Shown: piece by piece, positions 26,330 through 38,904 of the stretch
Numbering within the stretch: position 1 is the stretch's first letter
How the letters are laid out: each line of letters starts with the position of its first letter
Assembly: GCA_014773175.1 (NCBI GenBank)
Contig: VXCM01000800.1
Span: 169,940 to 233,939 of the forward strand
Length of the DNA: 64,000 nucleotides
DNA from: Lucifuga dentata
Taxonomy: Eukaryota; Chordata; Actinopteri; Ophidiiformes; Bythitidae
Direction of reading: 5' to 3'
Position numbers and translations under genes: made by a program
The notes under the pieces: generated by a model
What the model saw: the letters and a program-made list of their open reading frames with translations, nothing else
Told to the model about the DNA's origin: nothing
The model's database searches: none

Positions 26330-28370
26330 GATGCAATTCTTGGTGGGGAGGCAGGTTTCAGCACAACACCGGGTCTGTGGAAAGAATGGCGAGATGAGTG
26401 CTTCTGCAGTGATTGTAATTGTCTTATTTTGAAAACCCGNAAAAAAAAAACAAAAAACAGATGTTTTAAAGAAAAAGAAAAGAAAAACAACAGTTATCAC
26501 CTAGTCTCAATCTATTTTTATTCTGACTCGCAGCATTTTAGGAGGAAAGAATTAGGACATGCTAAAAATGCCTTAATGGTGCCATAAAGACAGGAAACTT
26601 GTAAACCTCAGGGCCAGGAGTGTATAGGAAAGTATGCAGTAAAAAAACGAGGCCTTATAACAGGCAAGAGGTGGATGGAATGAGAGCCAAACTGATGCTG
26701 GGAGGACTCAGACCCAGACACGAGGAGACGACAACGAATCCATAAATATGTACAACACACTGCACTTTAAGTATTTCTCAGGGGTAAAATCTATTTGGTT
26801 AGGTCAAAGAATCATGCATTTTTGGGAGTTGGCTAATAAAGTTGTCTTAATTTTTAACATAGCTGGATATAGATGAATCTCTGGGTTAGTCAGTGGTCAT
26901 AAAGCAAGCAGCTGTTGCATTTCCAATAATACAGAAATATATTTATATTTTCATTTTGGTGCCTGAATTTTTCCATTATTGTAAGCTTTTCTGTGTATTA
27001 GATGGACTACTGCACTTTTTAATGTATGACACATTTTAACTTGTAAACCTGTGAAGTAATGCCACTGTAAATGTAAACGATGTAACTTTTCTGCTCATTT
27101 TTGTACAGCTTTGGCCAAAAACATCCATCTAGCACATTCAATAGAACCTGCTGAGAGTTGAGATAAAGTAACTAGAAAGAAAACTTGATAGGCCATAAAC
27201 GATCCAGTCACAATAAATGCTGGGCTGTAGTTGCAGATGATTGCAGTAAACATTTCAAAATACAATAATTCCAGAGTCTTAGTATGATTATTTGGTTTCG
27301 GCACCTGGAAATGTTGCTGGCCAGGGCAACATTTTATCACAGAGGCTAGTAGGTAGTAACTATAGACGAGTAACTAGTAGCCCAGCTAGCTTGCTAACTG
27401 AGCTACAGTCAATATCTTTACATGGATAAACTACATTCAGTACATATTTATTTTATTTTATCACTCTTTCTCATTTTCATTGGGCTTCAGTTTATTGTTA
27501 GCCTGCTGAGCCACAAATGTTTCTTCGATGCTGATCATACCAATTTAATCCAACCTCAGGAAAAATACACAAACTGCAATTATGGAGAGAAAGGCTATAA
27601 AATATAACTTTCCTTTAGCATAAGTGCTCTAATTTTGCATTCTGAAAATGAAATTCAGCCCATGATGTGACAGTTACACATGCACTACTTACCACTGCAC
27701 GAATGCACTGTTCTTCTTTGGCTTGTTGTATAATTCATTACTCGAGTGCTAAATTTCGTGGGGCGAACCATAGGCTGCATTCCTTTGAAGTCACTCCATC
27801 ATTTTTGTGAAATATGATGAGATTATTGTGGTCATAAAACTCAGACTGGAGGCCTCTAACTTGTACTAGCAACCACTGTAGCTTGTGGTAATGATAGGCT
27901 GTCATTTTTTCATGCCTTAATGGTATTTCTGTGTGAACGTGACAGTTATGTTTTCATTTTATAACTCTGAAAGGGTTAGTTTGAATTTATGAGCAAATGA
28001 ATCAACCCATGCATTTGCTACATACATTAATCTTGGATGCCACAATGTACTGACAACTGATGTATTCATGTCATGAACAATAAATTCAGACTTCATGTAT
28101 TTTACAGGTAAAGATGCCTTTAAATGCATATATAGTTTTATACATATTAAAGGCTTATACTGGTGGTTTTGCATGTTTGAGCCAATAAATTCCACCCCTA
28201 CACATTACCTTTCTAAAACTGCATTTTAGTTTTCATGTTAAATCCCCAAATATCATACACCCTAAAATTCAGTGTTTGCCTGCTAGTACTTAGAAGGCAC
28301 AATCGTTTCAATTTCTCGGCAATCTTTTCTCCTGCAGCTGTATTTTCTATTCCTCTCTTTGTTTGCTAGA
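26330..28370. other. intergenic, nothing recognised
   Basis: AT-rich, includes gap N 26440 beside an A-run. No gene. Confidence 0.45.
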
Positions 28371-28374
28371 AGGA

Positions 28375-28540
28375 TTGTTCAAAAAGTTCTGAACCAGTTT
28401 TAACAAAACTTGGTGGAAGGGTGGGGCAGAAATTTTGGTGCAGATCCAGATTCAGGAGGATTTACTGGGATTGGGAAAGAATTAATAATATGTGGCGACA
28501 ACATTAATTTTCCCTGCCCCCGGATTTCACATGAGGGGCT
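28375..28540. repeat. possible dispersed teleost repeat fragment
   Basis: The text AAAACTTGGTGGAAGGGTGGG...GGTGCAGATCCAGATTCAGGAGG resembles a common fish interspersed repeat. Only one copy is in the window, so the call is tentative. Confidence 0.35.
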
Positions 28541-28544
28541 TTGT

Positions 28545-31500
28545 AGTTTCTTTCTCTTTATGACAGTATAATATTAGAACATGACTAATTTAGTCTAGGC
28601 TTGCTCGACCTCTGCCTTTCTAGTGACCAATAAAATGGACATAAATTATAATGAAATTAGAGCTGATCTAAAGGAGTTTCACTGGAAGAAAGATTTTGGT
28701 TTCTCTGAACTCTGCGTTTCAACATTGACAGATTTTATAGCCAGTGTTCACTTTCTGACCCTGAGGTTGTCTCTTCTATCAGCACTGGTAACTTCATTCT
28801 GCTTAAATATGCATCCATGGTGATTAAAACAATACATACCTCCTTAGAGTTGTGGGATGAATTACTTTTCAGGCATAACTTTTCATAAAATATACACTTC
28901 ATCCCCCCTTCAGACCTCCCTGGACTTTTGCACTGTGAAGTAGATCCAAATTCTGGCCACAGCAGCAACATGAGGCTCCACCGTCATATTGTCTGGAGTT
29001 ACACTGCAGTGAAGTATCCCCTCTGCAGTAAACATTTTCACTTCTGCTTTGCTTCCATGATAAGCTAACAGAGTCAACTTGACATAATTAGTTGTCTGGG
29101 GTTTGTTTGGGTTGTGAATTACTGCTGTGGTGTAAATCAGTGGGGAGCTGGCAGCCAATGAGATGGCTCAAAGACACATTAAAAGGCAGAGGAGGCTTCA
29201 TTTGCCGCTGACCGCATTCACTGCTCAGCCACTTCCCATTGTTTTTCTGTCAAAACCTGGCAACCGCAGCTGCAGACTTAAACCTGGCAACGGCAGCCAC
29301 GGTTTCACTCATATTTCTTCTCAAAATCTCATGTTTCACCATGTAATGTTGGATTTGTGTTTTCAGAACAGCTTTTGAGTGTTATCAGTCAAGTCAAGTG
29401 ATACACATAATTTAGGACTGTAGTTTAGGGTAAACAGAGTGGAAAAAGTACTCAAGTACTACATTTTACTGAACTAGCTTTAGCAGTACAATTTTTTGAG
29501 AGATATTCATTGTACCTTTAGATTGCTAAATTACAGTATATATTAAAATAAAAAAAAAGTCAAATTTAACATACAATTGCTAACATCTAACTGGATCATC
29601 TTGAGGAGGATCTGAATAAAATAAGGAAAAAGAAGAAGGAAATAGCAAGGAGAATAATGAGAGAAGAAATAAAAAAGGAAACTGGGAAGGAAAAATGAAA
29701 CAAATAAGGATATACACAAGGAGAGAAGGAGGGAGAAGAAGGAAGGAAGGAAGGAAGGAAGGAAGGAAGGAACAAAGGTGAGGGGAAAAAGAAAGAAGGA
29801 AATAAGGAATCTGATTCTGCAAAGTAATTGCAGCCATTACACAAATGTAGCAGAGTAAAAAGTACATTTTCCATCTCATATATAGTGAAATGAAAGTGTA
29901 AAGTCTCTCAAAGTAGAAATACCTGAGAAAAGTACAAGTACCTCACAAGTACATAACTATATCACTCGAGTAAATGTATTTAAACAGTGGAGAGACTGTT
30001 GCTCCTCACTAAAATATGTAAAATATACATATTTTATTGTATTTATGCCATAGCATAATTTAACTATAAATTTGCCTTACAGACACGCAAACATATAGAA
30101 TAAGAGGCGATGCAAGAGCACATTTCTAAAGGTCACATTCAGTTAGAAGAAATGCAGCTGCTCTGCTCTTAAAATGATGAGGCTGAGCCGTGGACAGGGA
30201 GCCAGGCTGTCTGAGGAGACCGACAGGGAAACTCTCAGCACGTGCAGATACAGTTCACCTTACAGGTCAACAAGCCGGAGAGAGGAAAGTTGTTGGAAAC
30301 ATGCAAAATAGAAACAGGCAGAGAAGCCGTGGCTGACAGCCGGCCCTCCCACTCCATGGAGATATTTATACGACACTCCCAAGGCTATAATCGTGGTCTG
30401 TTAACTACGTCCTTGGGATTGTGGAATGGAAGTGTTTATCTGAAGCCCGTGGAGAAGTGACAGGAATAGCCAGTGGCAGCTTAACATGAAACAGCCCTCT
30501 GCTGGCCAGAGTAAAGCTCCAGTTAGACTCGACTATTTTGGGTCAGGAACCTCTGTGCTCATTTTTAGAGCCCCCTCTGTAATCAGAGCATCAAAAACCA
30601 CTTTATTCTGGAAATGGGCAATTAAGTTTCCTTGAGTTACTGTACCAACAGTATAAAAATGGCATCAAAACCCCTTAAAACGTAATTCGTTCAGCTGATG
30701 TTTTTTGCTGAGTTGTTGAAAAAACAGGCTGCTTTCTGAGCTCAGGAAACATGCTGACAAGCTTTTTTTTTAATATTTACTCAGAAAACAAGCAGGAAAA
30801 AGTTAAGAAAGGTTGACATTTCACTTTGAACAACTCTGGGGGTCCATTCTTCAGTTTACATTCTTCTCTTTATCAGGATGTGATCTAAGCTGACAAGCCT
30901 GCAAGAATTCAGTGTCTTCTCTTTGCTGATGTTTCAGTTTAGCATGGTCAGTGTATTCATTTCAGGGGCATTTGTAGGTTTTCTCCAGTCACCACATCAT
31001 AGCTGCTCTTGGTCTTTACTGGCATCCGCAAACCCTAAACATCTGCATCTGCCCAGATAAGCCAAAATTTGCAGCATTTCAGTTAAACTGCAGCACCTTC
31101 TCCTCTGGCTGCTATGCATAGTCTTTATGTGCTTCTATGCATTAGCCATAGTTCAGTCCTGTGACTAATGCATGTGAGAATTTAGAAAATATGACCCTTT
31201 AAATTGACCCACAATTGTTGATAGTCACAAGCCACTTATGAACTGCAACCTGAGGACTTTGAAAGAGTGTTTTGTTGTTGAGTGATGAATATATTCACAT
31301 TGTGTTTGTGCTGTTTTTGTGTTATTGTTAGCGTAGCCACACGTATCCTATCTGTCTTTGAGCTGTCAACACATGCTCAAATCGGATGAAGGGCTGCTTC
31401 ATTTATCACATTCACTAGCTGTCTACCTTGTTGTGATGTTTTGCAGAATGGCCATTTGAGTCCTTGGCTGGACTATATTGTGTTGTAATATTAGCTCGCG

Positions 31501-33190
31501 CCAGCCTACCCCCCCTTCAACCGAACACAGTCCTTAGGGGTCCCCCGCGAGAGGCGGTCTGCCCCGCCCTGAGACGCACTAAGCTCGGTGACACGGCTGT
31601 CAAACAAAATCTCAGCGTTTCCCTAAGTCCTGGTTGCCAGGGGTGAACATCAGGAATGTCTCCGGGTGACAAAGGACGATTAGCGGCCTGATTTCTCCAT
31701 ATGCTGACATTTGTGAGATTTCATGTGTTGCATGGGAATTCTTGGCATTCAGCTTGCTTTGGATAGCACAAAGGCTCCCGAAGGTCCTCTTTTAGGCAAA
31801 AATACACAAAGGATGTTATTCAGACACATGAAATTTTTGTCTCAATCTGACAAACAGGAGTGGGGATAAAAATATCTCTCTTCCTTAAAGGCCAGTATTT
31901 TACCCGCATCAATGAAATAACAGTAACAATGTTACTTTTAATCTAATTAGTTACTCTGATTTGTGCTTTAGTCACTTTAAAACCACAGTCCTTAATCTTT
32001 AGAATGAGTGATGAGTTATATGCGATTAGGAAATACACGTCGAGCTCTACATAGCAGAAGATGATCGCTTTATGTAATGGAGCTGAAATGTTATGAAGGT
32101 GCTCATAAGGTTCTTATTTATAAAATGCATATTTGCACTTTGAAGTGACCCTTTGTTTGGAATAATGAATCTGTTTGCATGCTTCCGGGACACAATCTGA
32201 TTTAGTTGTGTTTACCACAGTAGCTAAGCATGTCGATCCCATGGTTAATCTTCACTGTGCTTCTAATTGTGGACTTGGACCCTTTTTAAAAAGTGGTAAT
32301 CACCTCACTGGACTTTGAGTGTGTGTAATGAAGTGTTGTAAAGAACTTTTAGTCAAGTCTCGCCTTGATCTGAATCTTTGATATGACATGCGAAGTGGTA
32401 ATTAAATATTTCCTTATGTTTCTATTAAAATGAGCACCTCGTGTGCATATGGCAGCCTAAAACAAAGGTCACAATCTACCTACGAACAAAAACATCTAAT
32501 TTCCTGCAGCATATAAGAGGTTTGGATTCATACTAGTTGGCTCTTAAAGGTACAATCTGATACAGGATCTGGTTTGTAATTGGGTATTTTAAAGTCACTG
32601 TGGTTTGCAATCAACATGACTTATCGGCGACAAATAACAAATACCTATCTTTCACCAGGAGGAAGTCTGATCTCCAAACTACATTTAGTGGCAAAATGAG
32701 AAGTGAAGTGAAAAATTTCAACACGAAGTCAAAGTTTTTACAATATAATCTTTTTTTGCATGGTTTAAAAAAAAAAAAAAAAAAGAAACCCACAAAAGTA
32801 ATAAGTAACCTATTTCACATAAAAAAGGTAGCACCTATAGACAACCACATATAATATGCTTCAGTTATAATTTTGGCTCTGTGTTTATATTCTAGATTGG
32901 TAGTATTATATTTAAGACATACAGTATATCAGTGCCACGTTTAGCCTTGGTCTTGTGTGCAGAACCTTTTTTCGTGTTTAGGTATGTAAAACCAGCTGAG
33001 TTAACCTTTGCCATGAGGGGGATGTGGTCACTATGATTTCTATTAGCACCTATTTACCACCTGGAACACCCTGAAGCTGTGGCAACACCCATAAATAGCC
33101 AAGTGGTTTATGCCAGAACCAAAGCAGGCTGAGCAGGATCACATCTGGCCAGTGGAGCCACAGCTGGTTATACGGCACACCTCTGACATG

Positions 33191-33232
<42 letters not shown>

Positions 33233-34555
33233 CTCCACCTTAATTGCATCCAGGCCGTCCAGTAGTCAACACAGAAGGCTTTCCTCAGGCATGTCCAGAG
33301 AGTTTGCCCGACAGCAGCAATTCCATTTACCTCATAATAATGTGAATGGCAGAGGGAAAACATGTTAACTGTACACATACATGCATAGCAGACACACACA
33401 TGCACCACACCCACTTCCCATGCACGACAGTCCTGATTGTGTGTGTGCTGTTGCAGCTTTCGGTCCCTCCTCTCTTAAAATGTGTTTCTTTAAAGCAGAG
33501 GATTTAGTTTCCTTTGCTTTAACATGTCTTTCGTTTTGACAGAGGAAGTCGTACAAAGTGTGGCTCTTAACATGAATCAGCTTATTAACACGTCAATCTT
33601 CACAGGCTTTTACCTTATGTCCCTTACAACATGTTGGTAATGGGACACGGATGCGCTGATTAACGTAAGGGAAGCTTTGTGAATGAGCTTAAATTATCAT
33701 GGCACTTATTTAGCAGTTACGGTGATGTTTTTGAGTCCCACCCTTTATCATGAATAAAATCAACTGTTAAATGTGCTGTAAGAATACAGTGTAAATGCAG
33801 CATTAGTTATCAAATGATCCTTTCCTCCCTCTAACTAATTCCAGTGTTTTTTCTGCCATCATGCCTGGTTTTTATTTCTAATACCACACAAATTCACTCA
33901 CAGCTCTAACAAAGGTTGAGAATAAGGTGAGGTGTGAAAAGCAGCAAATATGTGGCAAAAAAGGAGCTTATTACTGTAATGTCTTTAATTGAAATCTGAC
34001 TCTTTATACAAATCCAATGTCCTTCCTTCCTTCCTTCCTTCCTCCATTAATTTTTCTTCCATCCTCTTTCTTACTTTAATATATGCAAGTCCAACATTAT
34101 TTCCCATTTTGTCCCCTTATATACTCAAACAAACAATGACGTGTTCACCTAAAAATTTCCTGTCCGCGTGAAGAAAGAATTTAAGTTTTGTTTTTGTTTT
34201 TTTTTTGTTAACATTGGAGGATTGTTGCTATTCAGTGAAGCACACAGACGACAACAGTGCATGTTGGTGGAAGTGGAGATAAGTTGAAGCTGATGTAGCA
34301 TGGTGACCCTGACCAGAGGGCACTGTTGACTGATGCACTGAGGTGTCGTGTGCAGACAGACTCATGTCAAAGCAGCAAATATCTCTTTAACTCTTTCCTG
34401 GAAATTCAAGGAGGATAAAGCCAGCCTTCTTAAGCTGGTGTAAAGATTAATGACTCAAATATAAAATTTTCGAACAACTACTGAATTTGTAAAAATATAT
34501 CAGGGAAACTTGCTGTTTTCACAAATGCACTCACTAGCTAAATCTATGTTATTCT
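28545..34555. other. intergenic, simple repeats and one CpG-rich island
   Basis: GGAA repeat at 29738-29771, CT tract 33193-33230, CCTT repeat 34022-34042, and the CpG-rich segment at 31490-31640. No protein-coding region recognised; the 60-84-codon frames have no family resemblance. Confidence 0.45.
31490..31640. other. CpG-rich island in CpG-poor DNA
   Basis: About eleven CpG in 130 bp (CTCGCG, CCCGCGAG, GGCGGT and so on), unlike the surrounding AT-rich sequence. A plus-strand frame is open across it (31464-31646). It could be an enhancer, a promoter or a foreign fragment; function unknown. Confidence 0.4.
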
Positions 34556-34559
34556 CTTT

Positions 34560-34870
34560 TGTTGGTATCCATCCATCCATCCATCCATCCATCCGTAACC
34601 TAGCTGCATTCTCCAGCTCTTCCTAGGAGATTCCAGGGCTTCCCTAGGCCAGATGGAATATATGATCCCTTTACCATATTCTGGGTCTGGCCCGTGGTCT
34701 CCTCCCAGTTGGATGTACCCGGAATACCTCCCCAGGAAGGCCTCCCCATGACCTGATTAGGTGCCTGAACCACCTCAGCTGGCTTCTTTCAATGCGAAGG
34801 AGCAGGGGTTCTACTTCAAACTCCATCCTGATGTCTGAGCTCCTCACTCTTAAGAGGGTGATGAGCTCTT
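34560..34870 (-). mobile_element. non-LTR retrotransposon 3' end (reverse transcriptase C-terminus)
   Basis: The minus strand encodes IERSQLRWFRHLIRSWGGLP then EVFRVHPTGRRPRARPR, the conserved post-RT tail seen in many fish LINE proteins (LRWFGHL..RP.GRRPRGRPR). Its 3' end runs into (ATGG)n, plus-strand CATC repeats at 34567-34594, a typical LINE tail. Short, 5' truncated, inactive. Confidence 0.8.
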
Positions 34871-35199
34871 GAACTCCTTTACTTTTGTTGTTTCTGTTAT
34901 TAAATTTAGAGTTACAAAGGAGGAGATGATGTAAAGAAAAGCAAAAAAGTCTGAAAAGAATGTTCATGCTTTGAGACAAGTCTTGCTGACTTTGCAAAAA
35001 GGCCTGCAACCACCATTTAGGACGATTTACCCTCATATTTTGTTCATTCAATGTGTAATTGTAAATAGTTTAAATCTAATGCGAAGGGATTTTAAGGAAA
35101 AGAAACAATAAATGTGCATTTCTGGACACTTTTGTTGGCTGCTATTGAGGTCATACTCAAACCCTTTTACTTACTTTTTGATTGACAATATATTATATA

Positions 35200-35470
35200 T
35201 CTAATGTGTATCCATTCTCTATACTCGCAGGGTCAGAGGCCTGCAGCCCATCCCAGCATGCACTGGGTGAGAAGCAGGGTACACCATGGACAGGTTGGTG
35301 ATCACAGGGATAATACAGACAGACAAACTTATTTCTGCTCACATTCACACCTACAGGTAATTTAAGAGTTTCCACTTCATTGAACCTGCCTGTCTTTGGA
35401 CTGTGTGAGGAAACAGATGCACCCAGAGGAAACCCATGTGACGGGGAAAGAACATGCAAACTTCACACCC
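35200..35470. repeat. common teleost dispersed repeat, copy 3 (reverse)
   Basis: ACATTCACACCTACAGGTAATTT-like, CTGTCTTTGGACTGTG, AGAGGAAACCCATG and GAACATGCAAACTTCACA are hallmark strings of the family, in reverse orientation to copy 1. A small internal fragment of the same kind is at 36650-36775. Confidence 0.7.
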
Positions 35471-35474
35471 CAGG

Positions 35475-38400
35475 TTTTCTTGCTGAACCATCATGCTGCT
35501 TGACATCATGATTTATATGCTTTCTGAAAAATGCCCCCAGCAATAACTGGTTTTTCATTATTATGACTCAAATAATAATGAAAAAGAACTCCTCCTAAAC
35601 ATCTAAAAATCTTCTAAGAAGTCTTTGTGTGTTTGTCGAATTAAGTTTTTTATGTCTGTTTTGTACTTGATTTAAAAACTGATAATAATTGAAATTCTAA
35701 GTCTGTTTTTCTCCTGTTAGTTCCTGTATTAAAAGATTGACAATCAATTTGGGTGAAGTTTCAGTCAAGATCTAGTTTTCTGTGGTAAAGTTTGTTGGTG
35801 GAATGACACTTTTTGTTTGCAGGTTGATCACAGGTTGAACCTTAAAGTGATTTGTGCAAGCATGAAGTGTTGACACCGATTTAATAGGCAAATTAAGGAG
35901 TAGGTTAAAAATGTTTTCAGTCTAGTCATCAGCGTTAATCCAGTTTTTGGGACCACACACTTCTGTTATGCAGCTCCTTTGTTTTTAGCACTTACAAACC
36001 CTAATAAGCTCATTTGTGGTTCACTAAAACCACCCACTCCCCTCAGTATGGAGCGCTGTGCTGTGGACTGAGCCTGGCCTCCTGGGCCTCACAGGAACAG
36101 ACCAGCTACAGGTTTAAATGGATCATTTCCACACTGATAATCACACACCAAGATGACTGCATTAGATTAGAGCTAATTCCTTGCCCTCATTAAGGAGGGC
36201 AAGGAATTAGGAGACATATTTCAGATGGTAATTTAGTTGGATAATGCTACAGACATTACTGTAACATCCTTGTGAAGTAGGATATTTTAGTCTTGGTTGC
36301 TATCTTAAAGTATGAAGACAATTTAGTCACGGAAGCGTGCACGCTTTGAGGTGGTTAAAAGTGAGAGCAATTCTCTGCCTCTTTGTGGTTGGCTAAAACT
36401 CTTTAAATCCTAAATTACCATGTAGATTACACCATAAATGCATGCTTGCTAAGTGAGGGGAACTGTTTAAATGTTAAATAGTGGAATTATAGGAGTCCTC
36501 ATTCAATATACATTAATACTGGGGATAAAAACAGAAAATAGACAAGTGTTTTTGCACATTTATTGCCTGCATAACAGAGATGGATACAAAAATGTATATT
36601 TTCAAGGATACTGTATATGTAAATGTAAACACATACTTATAGCTGCAGTCCATCTTCTTTTATCCTGTGCAGGGTCAGAAGACCCCCACTCGGATTCAAA
36701 CCCAGGACATTCTTGCTATGAGGCGACAGTGCTGATCACCAAGCCACCGTGCTTCTTACTATCAATGCTACAGTGGAAAAAATACACTAGTAAATGTCCT
36801 GCATTCCAATTTTTACTTGACTTAAATATAAAGTATTAGCAATATTAGAAGCTCATGTATCTAAATTCAAAGGAATCATTATAATAAATTAAAGTTTAGT
36901 TTTGCTGTCAGGTGAAAACCTCATATCTTCAGTTTTGGGGAGTTTCATCAATTGATGAAGGGAAAAAACAGAGAAAGAAGGGTATAAAAAAGTAAAGAAA
37001 GAAGAATGAAAATGATAGATGATAGTATGAATTTCATGTGAACATGCAAACTAACTACTAACTATAGGCATCAGATAAATGTAGCAGATTAAAAAAAAAA
37101 AAGTACAATATTTACCTTCAGAAAAAATGTAGAAAGTTTTCCAAACTGGAACTACTCAAATGATACCACAAAAATAAAACTGAGTACAGGTAAATATACT
37201 TAACTGTTTTCCATCTCTGCTATTAGCTCCAGACTCGCCTAAAAGGAATGCTGGCTTGTTTGTTTTTTTCCCCTCATCACCTAGAGGGAATTCTCCGAGG
37301 AACGGCACGGAAAAATATCCTTGGAACTTGGAATTTAGCTGGTGAACAAATTATTCTTTCACAAGATTAGAAATTTCTGGAGATGCATTATCGTGCAAGA
37401 AATACAAAATATTCAGACTAAACTTGACTTGTGTGCTGAGTGCTCATCTGACTCACCTGGCCTCCCTCACATGGCCATAAACCCTTTTAGCCTCCGTGTA
37501 ATTATGATCCCTCAGATCACAGCTGAAACAGTTTAGCGTCTCTACAAAAAAGGTCAGAGATGTGGAATCAAGAGTTGGGTGTGTTTCTTTTTTTTACTTC
37601 TAAGCTTTCTACTGACACAAACAGTCAAAGCGTACAGTCGATGAAAGACACCAGCAAAGACTGTCCCATTAAAACACATCTTAGGTTAGAGCTGATGTTA
37701 CCCTGTCATTTTCTCATTCTACCAACCCGACACTAGTGAATTATGTCATGATGTCTGTCGCCTTTCAGTGGGAAACAACCAGTGTTGCGGCTTGCGTCAT
37801 GCAGAATCGTGTTTGCAGAGGCTCCATTCTTACCACATCTCCAGATCCCATAAACCTAAACTAAAAAGCTTCTCACGGCACAAGCGGAAATCTATTGATC
37901 TAATATGCGTTTTTATGAGAACTGAGTAATGTTTTTATAGTGGTGGTACTTTTCTGTCATAAACAATTATATTACCCAACCCCCGTGTTCTAATGATTGA
38001 GTTTTGCATAGCCATCAATAGCACGCCTTTATCCAAAAACCGTGATGGTTGAAGTCAAGCGAAGGACAGCAAAGCCACAAGCTTATTGGTCACAGTGTTG
38101 CTTCTGTGTAGTTTTGGGAGCAACTGGTTCAGGATGTTGTTATGTACTGTAGACATCCCAACATGAGCAAAACACTTCAACTCAAATAACTGCATGTCTT
38201 TTTAAACTGGTGACATAAATCTAGGTTTGGCTTTTGTGGATTTTTTTTTAATGCTCTGAATCACACAGTGTGCCATTTACATGTTGTTGTCTCCTAATGG
38301 AAACAAGAAGTAACATGGAATATTTCTAAACCCAGAAATCATGTAGCATGATGTCAGAAAACTGCACACAGAACACTCCATTGGTGCCAAAACAAGGCGA

Positions 38401-38545
38401 AAAATTCTAACAAAAAGCGCTTTCACAAAAAAAGTTCACAACTAAATTGACACTACTTTACTTTGAATTATCCAGGGTAGAAACCACCTGGTTGCCACAC
38501 TTTGTCCCATTCACACTGCAAATTATGGAAATTAGAAAATGTCAT
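35475..38545. other. intergenic, no gene
   Basis: Contains a perfect hairpin (36173-36210) and a repeat fragment (36650-36775). Remaining sequence not recognised. Confidence 0.45.
36173..36210. repeat. perfect 16-bp hairpin with 6-nt loop
   Basis: CTAATTCCTTGCCCTC at 36173-36188 and its exact reverse complement at 36195-36210. Confidence 0.95.
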
Positions 38546-38546
38546 T

Positions 38547-38900
38547 CTACCAAACACACATTTTACCTTCTAGTGACAATTCCTCATCCTGTTTGAGATT
38601 TTGTATATTGCTGCGGATGCTAGTTAGCCCTGCTAGCAGTGCTTCTGTATAGTCCGGGTTTTCTGTAGTAGCCTTCTCAAGTTCATTCCCCTTGTTGTCT
38701 TCTTTCTCCTCCATTCTGTCTTGTTTGGCAATTGTTTCTTTTCCTTTCTGGTTCTTTTGCTTGTTTTTTCCACTCGTCTACAACATGTAATTAAAACTTG
38801 AAGTTATACAAGCTTTATATAGAGTTTATCCTGCCGACTTGAGAGAGAGCTACTTTACTATGCTGCTGCTTATGCCACCATCTTCCCGGAAGTCCCACAA
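38547..38900 (-). mobile_element. L1-like LINE 5' end with start of ORF1
   Basis: The minus strand begins GACTTCCGGGAAGATGGTGG, like L1 5' ends, then an ATG at 38714 opening MEEKEDNKGNELEKATTENP and LTSIRSNIQNLKQDEELSLE, an acidic, coiled-coil-like ORF1 start, with a stop at 38549-38547. Truncated after that. Class by resemblance only. Confidence 0.5.
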
Positions 38901-38904
38901 TTCC

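Noticed and set aside
26123..26587. 154-codon plus-strand open frame
   Set aside because: Lies over a tandem duplication, crosses a gap N and an A-run; composition is not protein-like.
33193..33230. Regulatory GAGA-type element
   Set aside because: A plain CT microsatellite with no supporting context.
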